Counted from the stretch's first letter, positions 39,943 to 48,787 are shown. The stretch: 64,000 bases of DNA from Brevibacillus_H sp049846925 (GCF_049846925.1 NZ_JBNCMT010000012.1:1-64000), one strand, 5' to 3'. The notes: generated by a model from the letters alone, not told the origin. Numbers and translations: made by a program.

Positions 39943-40563
39943 TTATGCAATATCTGCTGCCAAAATACTGATTGGGCTTTCATCGGTCGTCATGGAGAGT
40001 ACATCGTACACCGAAATCGGGAACATCGGAAATCCGACATAATACGGCGTAATTTCGTATAGCTGAAAGTAAATGACCAGTGCTTTATCCGCTAGGTAAT
40101 ACGGTTGGTTCGGCCGAATGGTCGTAAACCCATTAAGTAATGGAAGATTCCTTGCTTTGATTTGTGCTGCGATGATTGCAGAAATGACCGCAATATAGTC
40201 AGACCCTGGTTTGAACAGCTCACTTAGCTGATACTGTTTGCCAGTGTTCACGTTGAACGTAAGCGAGCGGAGAATAGTGAACCCATGAGCCATATGTTCG
40301 GAAATGGCGTAATTACTGAGTGTCAGGCTGAGAATTCCTCTCTCATTGGTCTTGATCTCATAGTGACCCGTCATCTCTGGGTTGGTCGATGTTTGGTACT
40401 TTCCCTGTTCCCTAATCATCGAGTTGATCTCATTGATGATCGCAGTGTTGATTCGATTCTGTACCTGCCTGTTCGCCAAACCACTCACTTGCGGTACATA
40501 AATTGTCGTCTTCTTTGAAGATATTACTCTTGTTTCAATCCCGACGGGCAGTTGAAAAGGCAT
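39943..40563 (-). CDS. DUF3298/RsiV-type domain protein
   Basis: 206 residues, no signal peptide or membrane helix in the visible frame. Built from DUF4163/DUF3298 modules: an N-terminal part with VPQVSGLANRQVQNRINTAI and GHYEIKTNERGILSLTLSNY, and a C-terminal part with QLSELFKPGSDYIAVISAIIAAQ and YYLADKALVIYFQLYEITPYYVGFP. The same C-terminal module occurs in the WG-repeat lipoprotein at 46486. In RsiV such domains face outside and bind lysozyme; here no membrane anchor is present. Function unknown. Preceded by a possible longer start upstream that I did not find. Confidence 0.8.
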   Translation of the reverse strand: MPFQLPVGIETRVISSKKTTIYVPQVSGLANRQVQNRINTAIINEINSMIREQGKYQTSTNPEMTGHYEIKTNERGILSLTLSNYAISEHMAHGFTILRSLTFNVNTGKQYQLSELFKPGSDYIAVISAIIAAQIKARNLPLLNGFTTIRPNQPYYLADKALVIYFQLYEITPYYVGFPMFPISVYDVLSMTTDESPISILAADIA

Positions 40564-40779
40564 CTCGATTTGCTCAATCCTTTCATGATCTCGATATAGC
40601 AGCCTATTCAGCCATCGATGTTTTGGTTAGCAGGAAATCATTCAGCCGCCTGTCCAAGAAGACCAATTGGCAATTTTTACATACTCTTTATTCTATCTCA
40701 ACATTATTTTTGGGGGGCCACGATATAATGTCCTAAGAATACATAGAGCTCTATTTTTTATTGAAGGGAGATATTTTGT

Positions 40780-42168
40780 GTGAAAAAGTATTTTTGGGCT
40801 ACTTTACTTAGCACAACACTTCTTGCCAGTGCTGTATTCCCCCCAGTAATTCAAGCAAAATCTACCAAATCATCAAAAGAAGCTGTCAAAATTGCCATCT
40901 TCTCAGACCCTCACTACTATGCTCCAGAGCTGGGTACATCAGGAGAGGCCTTCGAGAAATATTTGGCCGGCGATCGCAAGCTGTTAGCTGAAAGCAAAGC
41001 AATTCTTGAATCAGCAGTGGAAGCGATCAAAAAAAGCGATGTTGATCTTGTTCTCGTCTCTGGTGATCTGACGAAAGACGGAGAATACATCAGCCACAAG
41101 CAATTTACTGAATACCTCAAGCAGCTTGAAGAGGCGGGTAAGCAAGTATTCGTTATTGACGGTAACCATGATATTAACAATCCACATGCCGTTAAGTTTG
41201 AGGGTGACCAAACAACTCCCGTTCAACAGGTCACTCCTTCTCGGTTCAAAAGCTTGTACAAGGACTTCGGATACAGTGAAGCAATTGCTAAAGACCGTAA
41301 TTCCCTGAGCTATGTAGTAGAACCAGTGGAAGGTTTGCGAATTCTCGTGATGGATTCTGCGCTCTATGACACAAATAAAGAAGATAATTATCCCAAAACA
41401 GGCGGTGCCTTCTCCAGCAAACGCTTAAACTGGATAAAAGAACAGTTGGAGCAAGCCCAGAATGAGGATAAATTCGTCATTGGCATGATGCATCACGGTA
41501 TAGTTGAACACTTCTCGATGCAGGAGGAATTATTCAAAGATTATGTAGTGGATGACTGGGAGGACGTTTCGAAAGAATTGGCGGAAGCCGGTTTAAAAGT
41601 AGTATTCTCCGGACATTTCCATGCCAACGACGTTGTGAAGAAGGAAGTGGATAATGATCATTTCTTATTCGATATTGAAACAGGTTCCCTGTTAACCTAT
41701 CCGTCTCCTTATCGAATTGTTGAAGTAACACCAAATGAAAAAATGACGATCCGCACAAAAAAAATTACAGATATCGATTACGATATGGGCGGTAAAAAGT
41801 TCCCTGCCTATGCCAAGGAATTCCTGATTGCCGGATTAAACGGACTGGTTCCTCAGATGTTGGCAGGCGTGCTGATTGAACAAGGAATGCCTCCGCAAGA
41901 TGCAATTGCAGCAGCAGAGAAACTTGCCAATACGGAAGTAGCTCCTTCCATAACGGTAAAAGCACTATTGGTTAATGCTATGGTTGCCCATTATCAAGGT
42001 GATGAACGAATGGATAAACAGACCAAAGCAATCGTGGAGGGTATGCAAGCTTCCTCGGATCCTATGACTCAATTGCTTGGCAATGCCTTAACCTCCCTTC
42101 TGAACGACCCAAGCCCACGTGACAACAATCTCACCATTGATTTGAAAACAGGGAAAGTTACTCGTTAA
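40780..42168 (+). CDS. Secreted calcineurin-like metallophosphoesterase
   Basis: 462 residues from a GTG at 40780, after AAGGGAG. Signal peptide (MKKYFWATLLSTTLLASAVFP), then a metallophosphoesterase domain at about 45-310 with all metal motifs: SDPHYY, SGDLTKDGE, DGNHDIN, MHHGIV and FSGHFHAND. A C-terminal helical part (about 350-455) follows. It hydrolyses phosphate esters outside the cell; the substrate is unknown. The TAA stop is the first triplet of repeat copy C. Probably monocistronic. Confidence 0.92.
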   Translation: MKKYFWATLLSTTLLASAVFPPVIQAKSTKSSKEAVKIAIFSDPHYYAPELGTSGEAFEKYLAGDRKLLAESKAILESAVEAIKKSDVDLVLVSGDLTKDGEYISHKQFTEYLKQLEEAGKQVFVIDGNHDINNPHAVKFEGDQTTPVQQVTPSRFKSLYKDFGYSEAIAKDRNSLSYVVEPVEGLRILVMDSALYDTNKEDNYPKTGGAFSSKRLNWIKEQLEQAQNEDKFVIGMMHHGIVEHFSMQEELFKDYVVDDWEDVSKELAEAGLKVVFSGHFHANDVVKKEVDNDHFLFDIETGSLLTYPSPYRIVEVTPNEKMTIRTKKITDIDYDMGGKKFPAYAKEFLIAGLNGLVPQMLAGVLIEQGMPPQDAIAAAEKLANTEVAPSITVKALLVNAMVAHYQGDERMDKQTKAIVEGMQASSDPMTQLLGNALTSLLNDPSPRDNNLTIDLKTGKVTR

Positions 42169-42219
42169 GAAAACCCACCCGACACAAGAAGATAGCTGGC
42201 ATCGGGCGGGGCCACGAAC
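42166..42219 (+). repeat. Stop-codon-linked hairpin repeat, copy C
   Basis: TAAGAAAACCCACCCGACAC with the stop codon of the phosphoesterase gene as its first triplet. CCCACCCGA (42174-42182) pairs with TCGGGCGGG (42202-42210), one A-C mismatch. Differs from copy A mainly in the loop. A terminator hairpin follows within 10 bp. Confidence 0.8.
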
Positions 42220-42223
42220 TTAT

Positions 42224-42265
42224 AAAAAAAGGAGCACTCCCAGAGTACTGCGGAGAGCTCCTTTT
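42224..42265 (+). terminator. Terminator after the phosphoesterase gene
   Basis: AAAAGGAGC (42227-42235) pairs with GCTCCTTTT (42257-42265), with a 21-nt loop. A-run before and T-run after fit a bidirectional intrinsic terminator. Confidence 0.8.
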
Positions 42266-42373
42266 GCTTGAGAAGAGTTACAATCTTTTTTTCTAAACGG
42301 ACGGTACTTGTCTATACAGTCTAATGTGACATTGAATATACCATCACTATGTAAGTAAAAAGGAGGGTTGTTG

Positions 42374-42556
42374 ATGTACAATTATCCTGATCAATGGCCA
42401 GAGCAGCAACCGTACCAATACAATGAAGCATGGCCTGTTCAACAATTTCCTGGTCAATTTCCGCCCAGAAGAAGACCACCTAGAAGAAGATGTCCTGACA
42501 TCTGTCGGCTTTGTCCTCCAGAATGTTGTCGGCGCCGCAGGGACAGACGCTATTAA
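42374..42556 (+). CDS. Small spore-coat-like Pro/Gln/Arg/Cys-rich protein
   Basis: 60 residues from the ATG at 42374 (MYNYPDQWPEQQPYQ...), after GGAGGG. N-terminal half is Tyr/Pro/Gln-rich; the C-terminal half is Arg/Pro/Cys-rich (PRRRPPRRRCPDICRLCPPE, CCRRRRDRRY). Four to five Cys and many Arg suggest a cross-linked structural protein, as in small spore-coat proteins, but the exact family is unknown. Confidence 0.75.
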   Translation: MYNYPDQWPEQQPYQYNEAWPVQQFPGQFPPRRRPPRRRCPDICRLCPPECCRRRRDRRY

Positions 42557-42575
42557 CCGTTCATCTACAAATATG

Positions 42576-42611
42576 AAAAGGAGAACCCTAATGATCCAGG
42601 GTTCTCCTTTT
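42576..42611. terminator. Bidirectional terminator
   Basis: AAAAGGAGAACCC (42576-42588) pairs perfectly with GGGTTCTCCTTTT (42599-42611), 10-nt loop. It separates the convergent coat-like gene and cupin gene. Confidence 0.9.
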
Positions 42612-42623
42612 ACTTATGCTTCA

Positions 42624-42944
42624 CTATTCAGCAATCGGCTTAAAAATCGAGTGAAACGACGGGCTTGGTGTCAGAACCACCAGAACAACACTCTTTTCTA
42701 AAGCGACAATGGAATGCTCTATATATTTGTCCAGTGTGACCATATCCCCAGCCTTTAACGTAATTTCCTCTTCCGCCTGAAACCGGATATGCCCCTCCAG
42801 TACTGTAACGAAAATATCGCTGGAGGTCTTATGTTTTTGCAGCTCTTTGCCTTTCTCAAAGGAGAACTTGATTACTTTGGTAAACACATTATCAAGAATT
42901 GGTTCAATAAAGGTATCAGAAAAGTGTAAAGAATAGGTTTGCAT
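42624..42944 (-). CDS. Cupin domain protein
   Basis: 106 residues. Single cupin barrel: motif 1 region KHKTSSDIFVTVLEGHIRFQAEEE and motif 2 LKAGDMVTLDKYIEHSIVALEKSV, with metal-ligand-like His and Glu positions. It is the last gene of a V4R-DUF2249-cupin operon that starts at 43691, 19 bp after the DUF2249 gene. The Crp/Fnr-type boxes upstream of the operon suggest oxygen- or NO-responsive control. Substrate unknown. Confidence 0.88.
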   Translation of the reverse strand: MQTYSLHFSDTFIEPILDNVFTKVIKFSFEKGKELQKHKTSSDIFVTVLEGHIRFQAEEEITLKAGDMVTLDKYIEHSIVALEKSVVLVVLTPSPSFHSIFKPIAE

Positions 42945-42962
42945 TTCGGATCGTCCTTTCTC

Positions 42963-43211
42963 CTAGATCTTGACACACATCATTCGAAAGTGGTTCGGTC
43001 CCAGTGAATTGATAATCGACTGAATACCAATTAATTCTAATGCGTCAATCAGCGGTTTGGGATAAATCGGCAGATGAATTTCAATGACTGTCCCATGTTT
43101 TGCCTCTTTTACGAATTGAAGAATCTCCTGTCTTGGGTGCTCCCCACGTTGAATCCGTTCACGAACATCCAAAACAGCAATATTTCCTTTGTACGTTACA
43201 TCCAGCATCAT
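42963..43211 (-). CDS. DUF2249 protein
   Basis: 82 residues from the ATG at 43211, 6 nt after AAGGAG. The DUF2249 pattern is visible: VLDVRERIQRGEHPRQEILQFVKEA followed by LPIYPKPLIDALELIGIQS and a conserved His near the C-terminus (GPNHFRMM). This family occurs with hemerythrin, denitrification and NO-related genes. It is the middle gene of the V4R-DUF2249-cupin operon. Confidence 0.85.
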   Translation of the reverse strand: MMLDVTYKGNIAVLDVRERIQRGEHPRQEILQFVKEAKHGTVIEIHLPIYPKPLIDALELIGIQSIINSLGPNHFRMMCVKI

Positions 43212-43235
43212 CAATAGCTCCTTCTATTAGTAAGA

Positions 43236-43691
43236 TTATATGGATAAATAGCGGATTTCATATTCACAATGTTCATGTCCACTTACGTTGCATTTTGTTT
43301 CTCGGACGGCTATTTTGCGGTTCAGTACTTTCGCAGCCGCTCCCTCCAGAATCGCTCCCTCGAGATCACAAACCATCTTCTCATCTGCCACAGGCAACCC
43401 TTTGCAGAAGCAATCATCGACAACGATGCGGATACTTTTGTCATCCTGGTGGACGATTTTCGGTATCCCGATTCGTGATTTCTCGAAGAAATCCAGGATG
43501 TCTTGCAGCGTTTTGACGGGGAGGCTTTCTCCGATCTTGCGGCCCACTGTCACAGTTGTTCCCTTCCCACCCATGGGCAGCCCCTGGTACATCCCGATCA
43601 GGCGAATCGTCCGAAACAGCTCCAAAGGTACGGTATCACCCAATTTTTTTCGGTTGATTTTCTTCATATCGTCGAACGTAAAGTTACTCAT
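43236..43691 (-). CDS. V4R domain protein
   Basis: 151 residues from the ATG at 43691 (MSNFTFDDMKKINRK...), after GAGGGGGAG. The V4R (4-vinyl reductase) domain shows in DDCFCKGLPVADEKMVCDLEGAILEGAAAKVLN and the terminal CNVSGHEHCEYEIRYL, with Cys and His residues able to bind a metal. V4R domains act as small-molecule or heme/metal sensors and transport proteins. It is the first gene of the operon divergent from the Crp/Fnr regulator and is probably controlled by it. Confidence 0.88.
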   Translation of the reverse strand: MSNFTFDDMKKINRKKLGDTVPLELFRTIRLIGMYQGLPMGGKGTTVTVGRKIGESLPVKTLQDILDFFEKSRIGIPKIVHQDDKSIRIVVDDCFCKGLPVADEKMVCDLEGAILEGAAAKVLNRKIAVRETKCNVSGHEHCEYEIRYLSI

Positions 43692-43775
43692 TCTCGTCTC
43701 CCCCTCTAGTTGCTGAGCTTCTCTCGCATCTCTCATCTACATTTCCTACTATGCCAGATGACGACATGCTCTTAC

Positions 43776-43820
43776 TTGATCTGGATCAAGTTTTACGATT
43801 TTTTTGTGAAATTTATCACG
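43776..43820. promoter_or_regulatory. Two Crp/Fnr-type boxes in a divergent promoter region
   Basis: TTGATCTGGATCAA (43776-43789) is a perfect E. coli-type FNR box (TTGAT-N4-ATCAA). TGTGAAATTTATCACG (43805-43820) fits the Bacillus Fnr/Crp-type pattern TGTGA-N6-TCAC. Both lie between the V4R operon (start 43691) and the Crp/Fnr gene (start 43887), so either could serve both directions. Confidence 0.8.
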
Positions 43821-43886
43821 AAGATTTTCTCCCCATCTTGTTACTATGGTCATAGTGAAAAATGCGTGTAAGGAGAAATAGAAACC

Positions 43887-44585
43887 ATGTGCAAAGAGAA
43901 AAGCGAGTGTTCCCACCACCACTCCTGTATTCGTCGTGTGCCGATCTTTCAGAACCTGACAGATCAGGAGATCGAACTGCTCCAGTCCGTGACTCACTCC
44001 CGTGGATATGAGAGAGGGGACTTCGTGTTTCGGGAGGCTGAGCAGTCTGAATCCTTGTTCGTCTTGAATCAGGGACTCATCAAGCTGTCAAAGGTAGCTG
44101 ACAATGGGAAAGAACATATCATTCGTTTTTTATTTCCTGGTGATTTCTTTGGTCAATTCGCCTTGTTGCAGGATAAAAAGCATTATGCCAATGCCGAGAT
44201 CATTGAACCTGCTGTCGTCTGCCGGATTCATCGAGATGATTTCAAACCATTAATGGAACAGAATCCTGCCATGACGTATCGGTTCCTGCTTGCAATGAGC
44301 GAGCTGCTACAGCAAGCCGATGAGTGGGCAGGAGCCCTTCATCTGTATGAAGTGGAACGACGTCTGGCCAAGCTGTTGTTTTATCTTCAGAGCAAGGACA
44401 GCACTGTTGACAACCAGTTTCGACTGCCTGCGGCCAAGAAGGAACTGGCGCTGATCATTGGTACGACCCCAGAGACGTTAAGCCGCAAACTGGCTCAATT
44501 TGAGTCACAAGGAATCCTCTCCGTTAACAAACGGATCGTGCGCATACTTGATCAGGAGACATTAAGCCAGTTGGCTGGTGCCTGA
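43887..44585 (+). CDS. Crp/Fnr family regulator
   Basis: 232 residues. N-terminal Cys/His-rich leader with Cys 2, 8, 14 and His 10-12, cyclic-nucleotide-type beta barrel (about 20-130), a long dimerisation helix, and a C-terminal winged helix (about 165-220: LALIIGTTPETLSRKLAQFES). The HTH recognition segment is of the FNR/DNR kind, and the Cys spacing invites an iron-sulphur or metal sensor, unproven. It is divergent from the V4R-DUF2249-cupin operon and flanked by two boxes, so autoregulation and operon control are likely. Confidence 0.92.
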   Translation: MCKEKSECSHHHSCIRRVPIFQNLTDQEIELLQSVTHSRGYERGDFVFREAEQSESLFVLNQGLIKLSKVADNGKEHIIRFLFPGDFFGQFALLQDKKHYANAEIIEPAVVCRIHRDDFKPLMEQNPAMTYRFLLAMSELLQQADEWAGALHLYEVERRLAKLLFYLQSKDSTVDNQFRLPAAKKELALIIGTTPETLSRKLAQFESQGILSVNKRIVRILDQETLSQLAGA

Positions 44586-44619
44586 CATGAAAAGACTTGA
44601 AGGGCTCAAGCAAAAGGAA

Positions 44620-44654
44620 AAAACCCGACCTCGTGGATTACAACGTCGGGTTTT
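44620..44654. terminator. Terminator after the Crp/Fnr gene
   Basis: AAAACCCGAC (44620-44629) pairs with GTCGGGTTTT (44645-44654), 15-nt loop. Its A/T-rich ends could act on either strand. Confidence 0.85.
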
Positions 44655-44675
44655 GCTTGGGTTATAGCTCGCCTA

Positions 44676-45434
44676 TTATAGATATAGCTCGCCTATCATT
44701 TCTTCAACCGCTTTGATAATGATTTCCGGCTGTTCCTTCTGGATATTATGTCCACTGTTCTCAGCAATGAAATACTTGCTTCTGGATGACAGTTGTAAAA
44801 GCTCCTGATGCATCTGTACCCAATTTCGGTACGATTCTTCCGAGTGATATTCCTGTTTTCCCGCGGAGATCACGTACAGAGGCAGATCGCCGAGCGATGA
44901 TTTGACTGCTCGCACCTGCTCGAAGCTTTCGAGAAATTCCTCATGTGTCGCCTCTTTGGAGAGCTGGCTGTAGTACACCTGCTGAGCGCTTTCCGGTAAA
45001 AGTGGTACCATTCGCTGTTCCTGATCTTCATGGCTAGTATCGACAAGGATTACACCTGCCACTTCTTCGGGGAATGAATTGGCGAACAGGCGGACGTTAA
45101 TCCCGCCAAAGGAGTGACCGACCAGAATATAGGGCGGCTGAATGCCTGCCTCAGTAAGTAATGCTCGCAGATTCGCCACGATTTGCTTGCTATGCTGTGG
45201 TTGATCGCCTCGCTCACTATTTCCCAGCCCCGCACGATCATACACCAGTACACTTGTGAATGCTGCCAATCCCGCTTCCACGTGTCTCCACGTTTTCGAC
45301 GTCAACCCTATTCCCGGTTCAAGAATGACTATTGGTTTGTCGCCCTTCGTACCGCTGAGTCGATAGAAAAGATGATATCCTCCAATATCTGCCATGCTTC
45401 CTTCCTGCCCTGTGCCCGTCATTTTGTTGTCCAT
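44676..45434 (-). CDS. Alpha/beta hydrolase
   Basis: 252 residues. Alpha/beta hydrolase fold with the nucleophile elbow GHSFGGINVR (Ser at about residue 109), an oxyanion-loop region VILEPGIGLTSKTW, an acid in ISAGKQEYHSE-type region, and the catalytic His in ENSGHNIQKEQPE near the C-terminus. The start ATG at 45434 follows AAGGGGGA. A 13-bp repeat around the stop codon shows a small tandem duplication. Substrate unknown; epoxide hydrolase or esterase-like in style. Not in an obvious operon. Confidence 0.88.
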   Translation of the reverse strand: MDNKMTGTGQEGSMADIGGYHLFYRLSGTKGDKPIVILEPGIGLTSKTWRHVEAGLAAFTSVLVYDRAGLGNSERGDQPQHSKQIVANLRALLTEAGIQPPYILVGHSFGGINVRLFANSFPEEVAGVILVDTSHEDQEQRMVPLLPESAQQVYYSQLSKEATHEEFLESFEQVRAVKSSLGDLPLYVISAGKQEYHSEESYRNWVQMHQELLQLSSRSKYFIAENSGHNIQKEQPEIIIKAVEEMIGELYL

Positions 45435-45476
45435 TTCAATCCCCCTTTCAGTATCAACGAATGATATTGTGATGTT

Positions 45477-46454
45477 TTAATGCTTCTCGATGATGATTTG
45501 GCTTTCCCCGTCTCTAGCCCTGATTCGTACAACCCCGCCCACTGGGAATGTGATAATCGGTGACGTGTGGCCGAAATTGACGTCAGCTACGACGGGAAGC
45601 TTGCTTAGTTCCTTTTTGGACGAAACGATGGCAATCTGGTCTTCTTTGGAAATTCTCGATTCTTTTTGGAAACGCCCTATCACGATTCCTTTTACCCCGT
45701 CAAAGCCTGGTTGATGAATCAGCGATTGGAGATCCCTGTCAAAGGTTTTCGCATCCACCACGTTATCATCTTCTACAAACAGGATAGAGTCACGAAGATC
45801 AGGCATGTACTCTGTGCCTTGCAACAGATTGATCGTGCAGAGATTTCCCCCTATCAATGTGCCTGTCGCTTCCCCTTCGTTAATCACAAAAGGGCCGTCA
45901 TTAGGAATAAAGATGCGATTCTGTTGATCGAGATACCATCTGTCATCGCTCCACTCCGGGGATGCAAGCACTTCAATAGGGTCATCCTGCATCAGACACT
46001 TCTCGAAATGGTCACGGGTGTATTCATTTCCTTTCAGTATCCCAAACGTCGAGAAATGGGGCCCTGAATACGTGACGAGGCCTGTTTTGGCATAAATGGC
46101 ATTTTGGAGAGCCGTAATATCAGAATACCCACAGAGAATTTTGGGATTTTGTTTTATCAAATCGTAGTCAAGGTAACGCAGGAGCTGGTTACAGTTATGA
46201 CCGCCAAGCGTCGTAAGAATGGCTTTGACATTATTGTCACGGAACGCTTCGTGAAGATCAGCAACTCTCGATTCAATCGAGGAGGACTGGAATCGATCAC
46301 ACTCTTCGGCATGTTCGGAAAAAGAAACCCGTAACCCTGCACTCGCCAATCGCTCTACCGCAATTGCTCTTTGGTCCGGGGCAAGGGCAGATAAACTGGT
46401 GCTTGGAGAGATCACGCGAACTTCATCGCCTTCTCTCAGTTTTGATGGATACAT
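45477..46454 (-). CDS. S66 (LD-carboxypeptidase/MccF-like) peptidase
   Basis: 325 residues. The S66 layout: N-terminal VRVISPSTSLSALAPDQ, the nucleophile Ser in ILCGYSDITALQNAIY at about residue 112, and C-terminal Glu/His segments in ILFVEDDNVVDAKTFDRD and VADVNFGHTSPIITFPVGG. The pattern is closest to MccF, which cleaves microcin C-like peptidyl-adenylates, though LD-carboxypeptidases share the motif. Length and motifs are normal. It may protect against peptide-nucleotide antibiotics or work in wall turnover. Confidence 0.9.
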   Translation of the reverse strand: MYPSKLREGDEVRVISPSTSLSALAPDQRAIAVERLASAGLRVSFSEHAEECDRFQSSSIESRVADLHEAFRDNNVKAILTTLGGHNCNQLLRYLDYDLIKQNPKILCGYSDITALQNAIYAKTGLVTYSGPHFSTFGILKGNEYTRDHFEKCLMQDDPIEVLASPEWSDDRWYLDQQNRIFIPNDGPFVINEGEATGTLIGGNLCTINLLQGTEYMPDLRDSILFVEDDNVVDAKTFDRDLQSLIHQPGFDGVKGIVIGRFQKESRISKEDQIAIVSSKKELSKLPVVADVNFGHTSPIITFPVGGVVRIRARDGESQIIIEKH

Positions 46455-46485
46455 CCTGTCGCCTCCGTTTGGTAGAAAATTTTAG

Positions 46486-48360
46486 TTACTGAAAAGATTT
46501 CCAGAATTCGCCGTCCGTGTCAACAATTTGTTTCAGTTGATCCAGTGGTATAGGGAATGTGATGAACCCTGCCGCATACGAACCAATTTCGTAAGGATAG
46601 AAGTAAATGTGCAGAATGTTGTCCTTGATGTAGAAGCCTTGATCCTCCGTTATGCCAGCGAAATTGTCGAGCGTCTCAGGGAATACCCCCAAATCCTCAC
46701 CCTTTGTTTTCATCTGCTGAATAATTTGCTGGTTCAGCTTTTGGACGAAATCACTGTTTGCCTTGAACAGGTCTTTTAGTTTAAACAATGTACCTGTACG
46801 CAAGTTTATATGTTTGTATTCAAGCCCTGGCATCCCGTGTGCTGCCCCATAGGGATAGGAATAACTGTTGATTTGAACAACCAGCAGGTCTTTTTTCTGC
46901 ATTTCAATGGCGAAATCAAATGTTGTTTCGGTATCACTTGAATCTTCATCGGTAATTACCTTGTGTTTCAGAATTTCATTGATCTTCTGTTGAACCGCTT
47001 TGTCTTTCATTCCTTCGATAACAGGGTAGTAGGCCAAATAGTTTCGACCGGAGCGGACCTTTGCTTCTGCAACCGTAATGCCTGACCCCAGGTCTAAAAG
47101 GTACCTCTCCTGCCAAATGACTTTGCCATCCCGCTTCACGTATTGCAGTCGGTTATCAATGGTTGCTGAAATGACATCTCCCATTACTGTCGCTGTACCG
47201 ACTCCTTCGAATGCAGGAAGCTCATCTACTTTCTTGCCCTTTTGATCGATGAAGAAGGTCGATACATCAGCCTGTGCTACCGCATACTCCCCTTGAAACG
47301 GCTCCACCATGTCATAAATAAAGTCAGTCAGGTATTGACCACTGCTGTCTATGATGGCATAGGATTGTGGAGCACTGCTAAGATAGCCCAATTCTTCACT
47401 TCCCATGCCAACGGCCCACAAGCCGTTCTTCAAGCTCGTGATGGATGTGTACTCGGCAGGAACGACAAACTGTCCTTTGGTATTAATCAATCCCACTTTA
47501 TTGCCGGCAAATTCCAGTTCAACTACAGATAGTCCGTGCTCAAAAGGAGAGACACCGCTAAATTGGGCCGGAATCGAGATATTGCCATTCTCTTGAATAA
47601 AGCCGTATTTAGACGAATTTTTATCAGCATAAATCCCCAATCCTTCGCGGAACTCCTGAATTCCTGCTTGTTCTTCTGTGAAGGTAAGGTTTTGGATGAC
47701 TTCCCCTTTTTTGTTGATGAGTGCGTGGATGCCATCGGGAAGTACCACCACTGTCTTGTCTTCTTTAAATGGATTCGCATACTTGTACTTGGCGGATATG
47801 ACCGTTTTCCCCGTATGATCGAGATACCCGCTGCGCTCGTTCTGAGTAAACACAGCCAGCCCGTTGGACAGCTCTCCAATGGTACCTCCTTTAAGATTTA
47901 CGATTTCTTCCCCTGTTGCCTTCAACAATTTAACTCCATCAGGGGTGGTCGCTGTATACAGATCCCGATCAAAATGATTCAAGTACTCGTAAATCGGCTG
48001 AAGCACGTATTTGCCTGTTTTATCGATTAATCCGTACTTGTAATCATTTACACTAGTGCCACTACTGACAATTGCATATCCCAGCTCATTAAAAGGCTCT
48101 GCACCGATGTAAGTGGGTTTGATGATTTCTCGTCCCTCCTGGTCGATGTATCCCCACAAAATAGAGCCTCCCCTTTGTTTATCCATGAACGGATACAGGG
48201 AAGTCGGAGCAGGGGCAGGGGCTGGCGCTGTTGCTGCCGATTGTGAGTCTGGCGCTTTTTGTGAAGCTGGCGCTGTTGGCGTGCTGGCTGTTGAAACTTC
48301 ATTCATACAACCTGTCAAAATCAACAGCATGAGAGTAAACAAACTGATCATTTTCCGCAT
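46486..48360 (-). CDS. WG-repeat lipoprotein with DUF3298 C-terminus
   Basis: 624 residues. Lipoprotein signal (MRKMISLFTLMLLILTGC), Ala/Pro-rich spacer (about 20-50), then about eight WG-type repeats of 20-25 residues (about 60-400: patterns such as GLIDKTGKYVLQPIY and GFIQENGNISIPAQF), and a C-terminal DUF4163/DUF3298 module (about 425-620: ...SYPYGAAHGMPG and YIKDNILHIYFYPYEIGSYAAGF) related to the protein at 39943. It is probably attached to the outer membrane face. Function unknown. Confidence 0.87.
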   Translation of the reverse strand: MRKMISLFTLMLLILTGCMNEVSTASTPTAPASQKAPDSQSAATAPAPAPAPTSLYPFMDKQRGGSILWGYIDQEGREIIKPTYIGAEPFNELGYAIVSSGTSVNDYKYGLIDKTGKYVLQPIYEYLNHFDRDLYTATTPDGVKLLKATGEEIVNLKGGTIGELSNGLAVFTQNERSGYLDHTGKTVISAKYKYANPFKEDKTVVVLPDGIHALINKKGEVIQNLTFTEEQAGIQEFREGLGIYADKNSSKYGFIQENGNISIPAQFSGVSPFEHGLSVVELEFAGNKVGLINTKGQFVVPAEYTSITSLKNGLWAVGMGSEELGYLSSAPQSYAIIDSSGQYLTDFIYDMVEPFQGEYAVAQADVSTFFIDQKGKKVDELPAFEGVGTATVMGDVISATIDNRLQYVKRDGKVIWQERYLLDLGSGITVAEAKVRSGRNYLAYYPVIEGMKDKAVQQKINEILKHKVITDEDSSDTETTFDFAIEMQKKDLLVVQINSYSYPYGAAHGMPGLEYKHINLRTGTLFKLKDLFKANSDFVQKLNQQIIQQMKTKGEDLGVFPETLDNFAGITEDQGFYIKDNILHIYFYPYEIGSYAAGFITFPIPLDQLKQIVDTDGEFWKSFQ

Positions 48361-48555
48361 GCGTTCTCACCTTTTCTAAATAATCTTACCTTGCAAGAGA
48401 GAAGAAAAATGGGCCCATTTCATCAGTAGGGGCCCGCCTGACAAGTGTTACATACAAAACATTTAATTAATTTGGATTTTTTTCCAAATTAGTTTACAAT
48501 TGATGCTCGTAGAAGTAAATCCTTCTCAAGTATGTTTTTGGAAAGGGTGATTCGC

Positions 48556-48786
48556 TTGTTTTTTCTTTTGCTCATGGCAATCCTGATTTGTTTCTTAAGT
48601 GGATTTTACCTGATTGGTGTCGGGTCTGACATTTGGGGAGTCATATTGTTAGTCTTGGGTGCTTTACTGGTTGTTTTTACCATCGCTCTGTATTCTCGTA
48701 AAAGTAGAAATACATACGACTGCATCGGCGTAGATTGTGGAGACGTCTTCGATTGTGATTGTAACGGTCCGGACTGTGGGAACTAA
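48556..48786 (+). CDS. Small membrane protein with Cys/Asp-rich tail
   Basis: About 76 residues from a TTG at 48556, 10 nt after GGAAAGG; the ATG at 48532 is an alternative (84 residues). Two hydrophobic helices (about 1-22 and 28-48), then a polar tail rich in Cys, Asp and Gly (CIGVDCGDVFDCDCNGPDCG) with five Cys that could bind metal or form disulphides. No known family recognised. It lies one base before the DUF2085 gene, so the two are co-transcribed. Confidence 0.65.
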   Translation: MFFLLLMAILICFLSGFYLIGVGSDIWGVILLVLGALLVVFTIALYSRKSRNTYDCIGVDCGDVFDCDCNGPDCGN

Positions 48787-48787
48787 C

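Noticed and set aside
40744..40755. ATAGAGCTCTAT palindrome before the phosphoesterase gene
   Set aside because: A 12-bp palindrome alone is too short to name an operator, and nothing nearby supports one.
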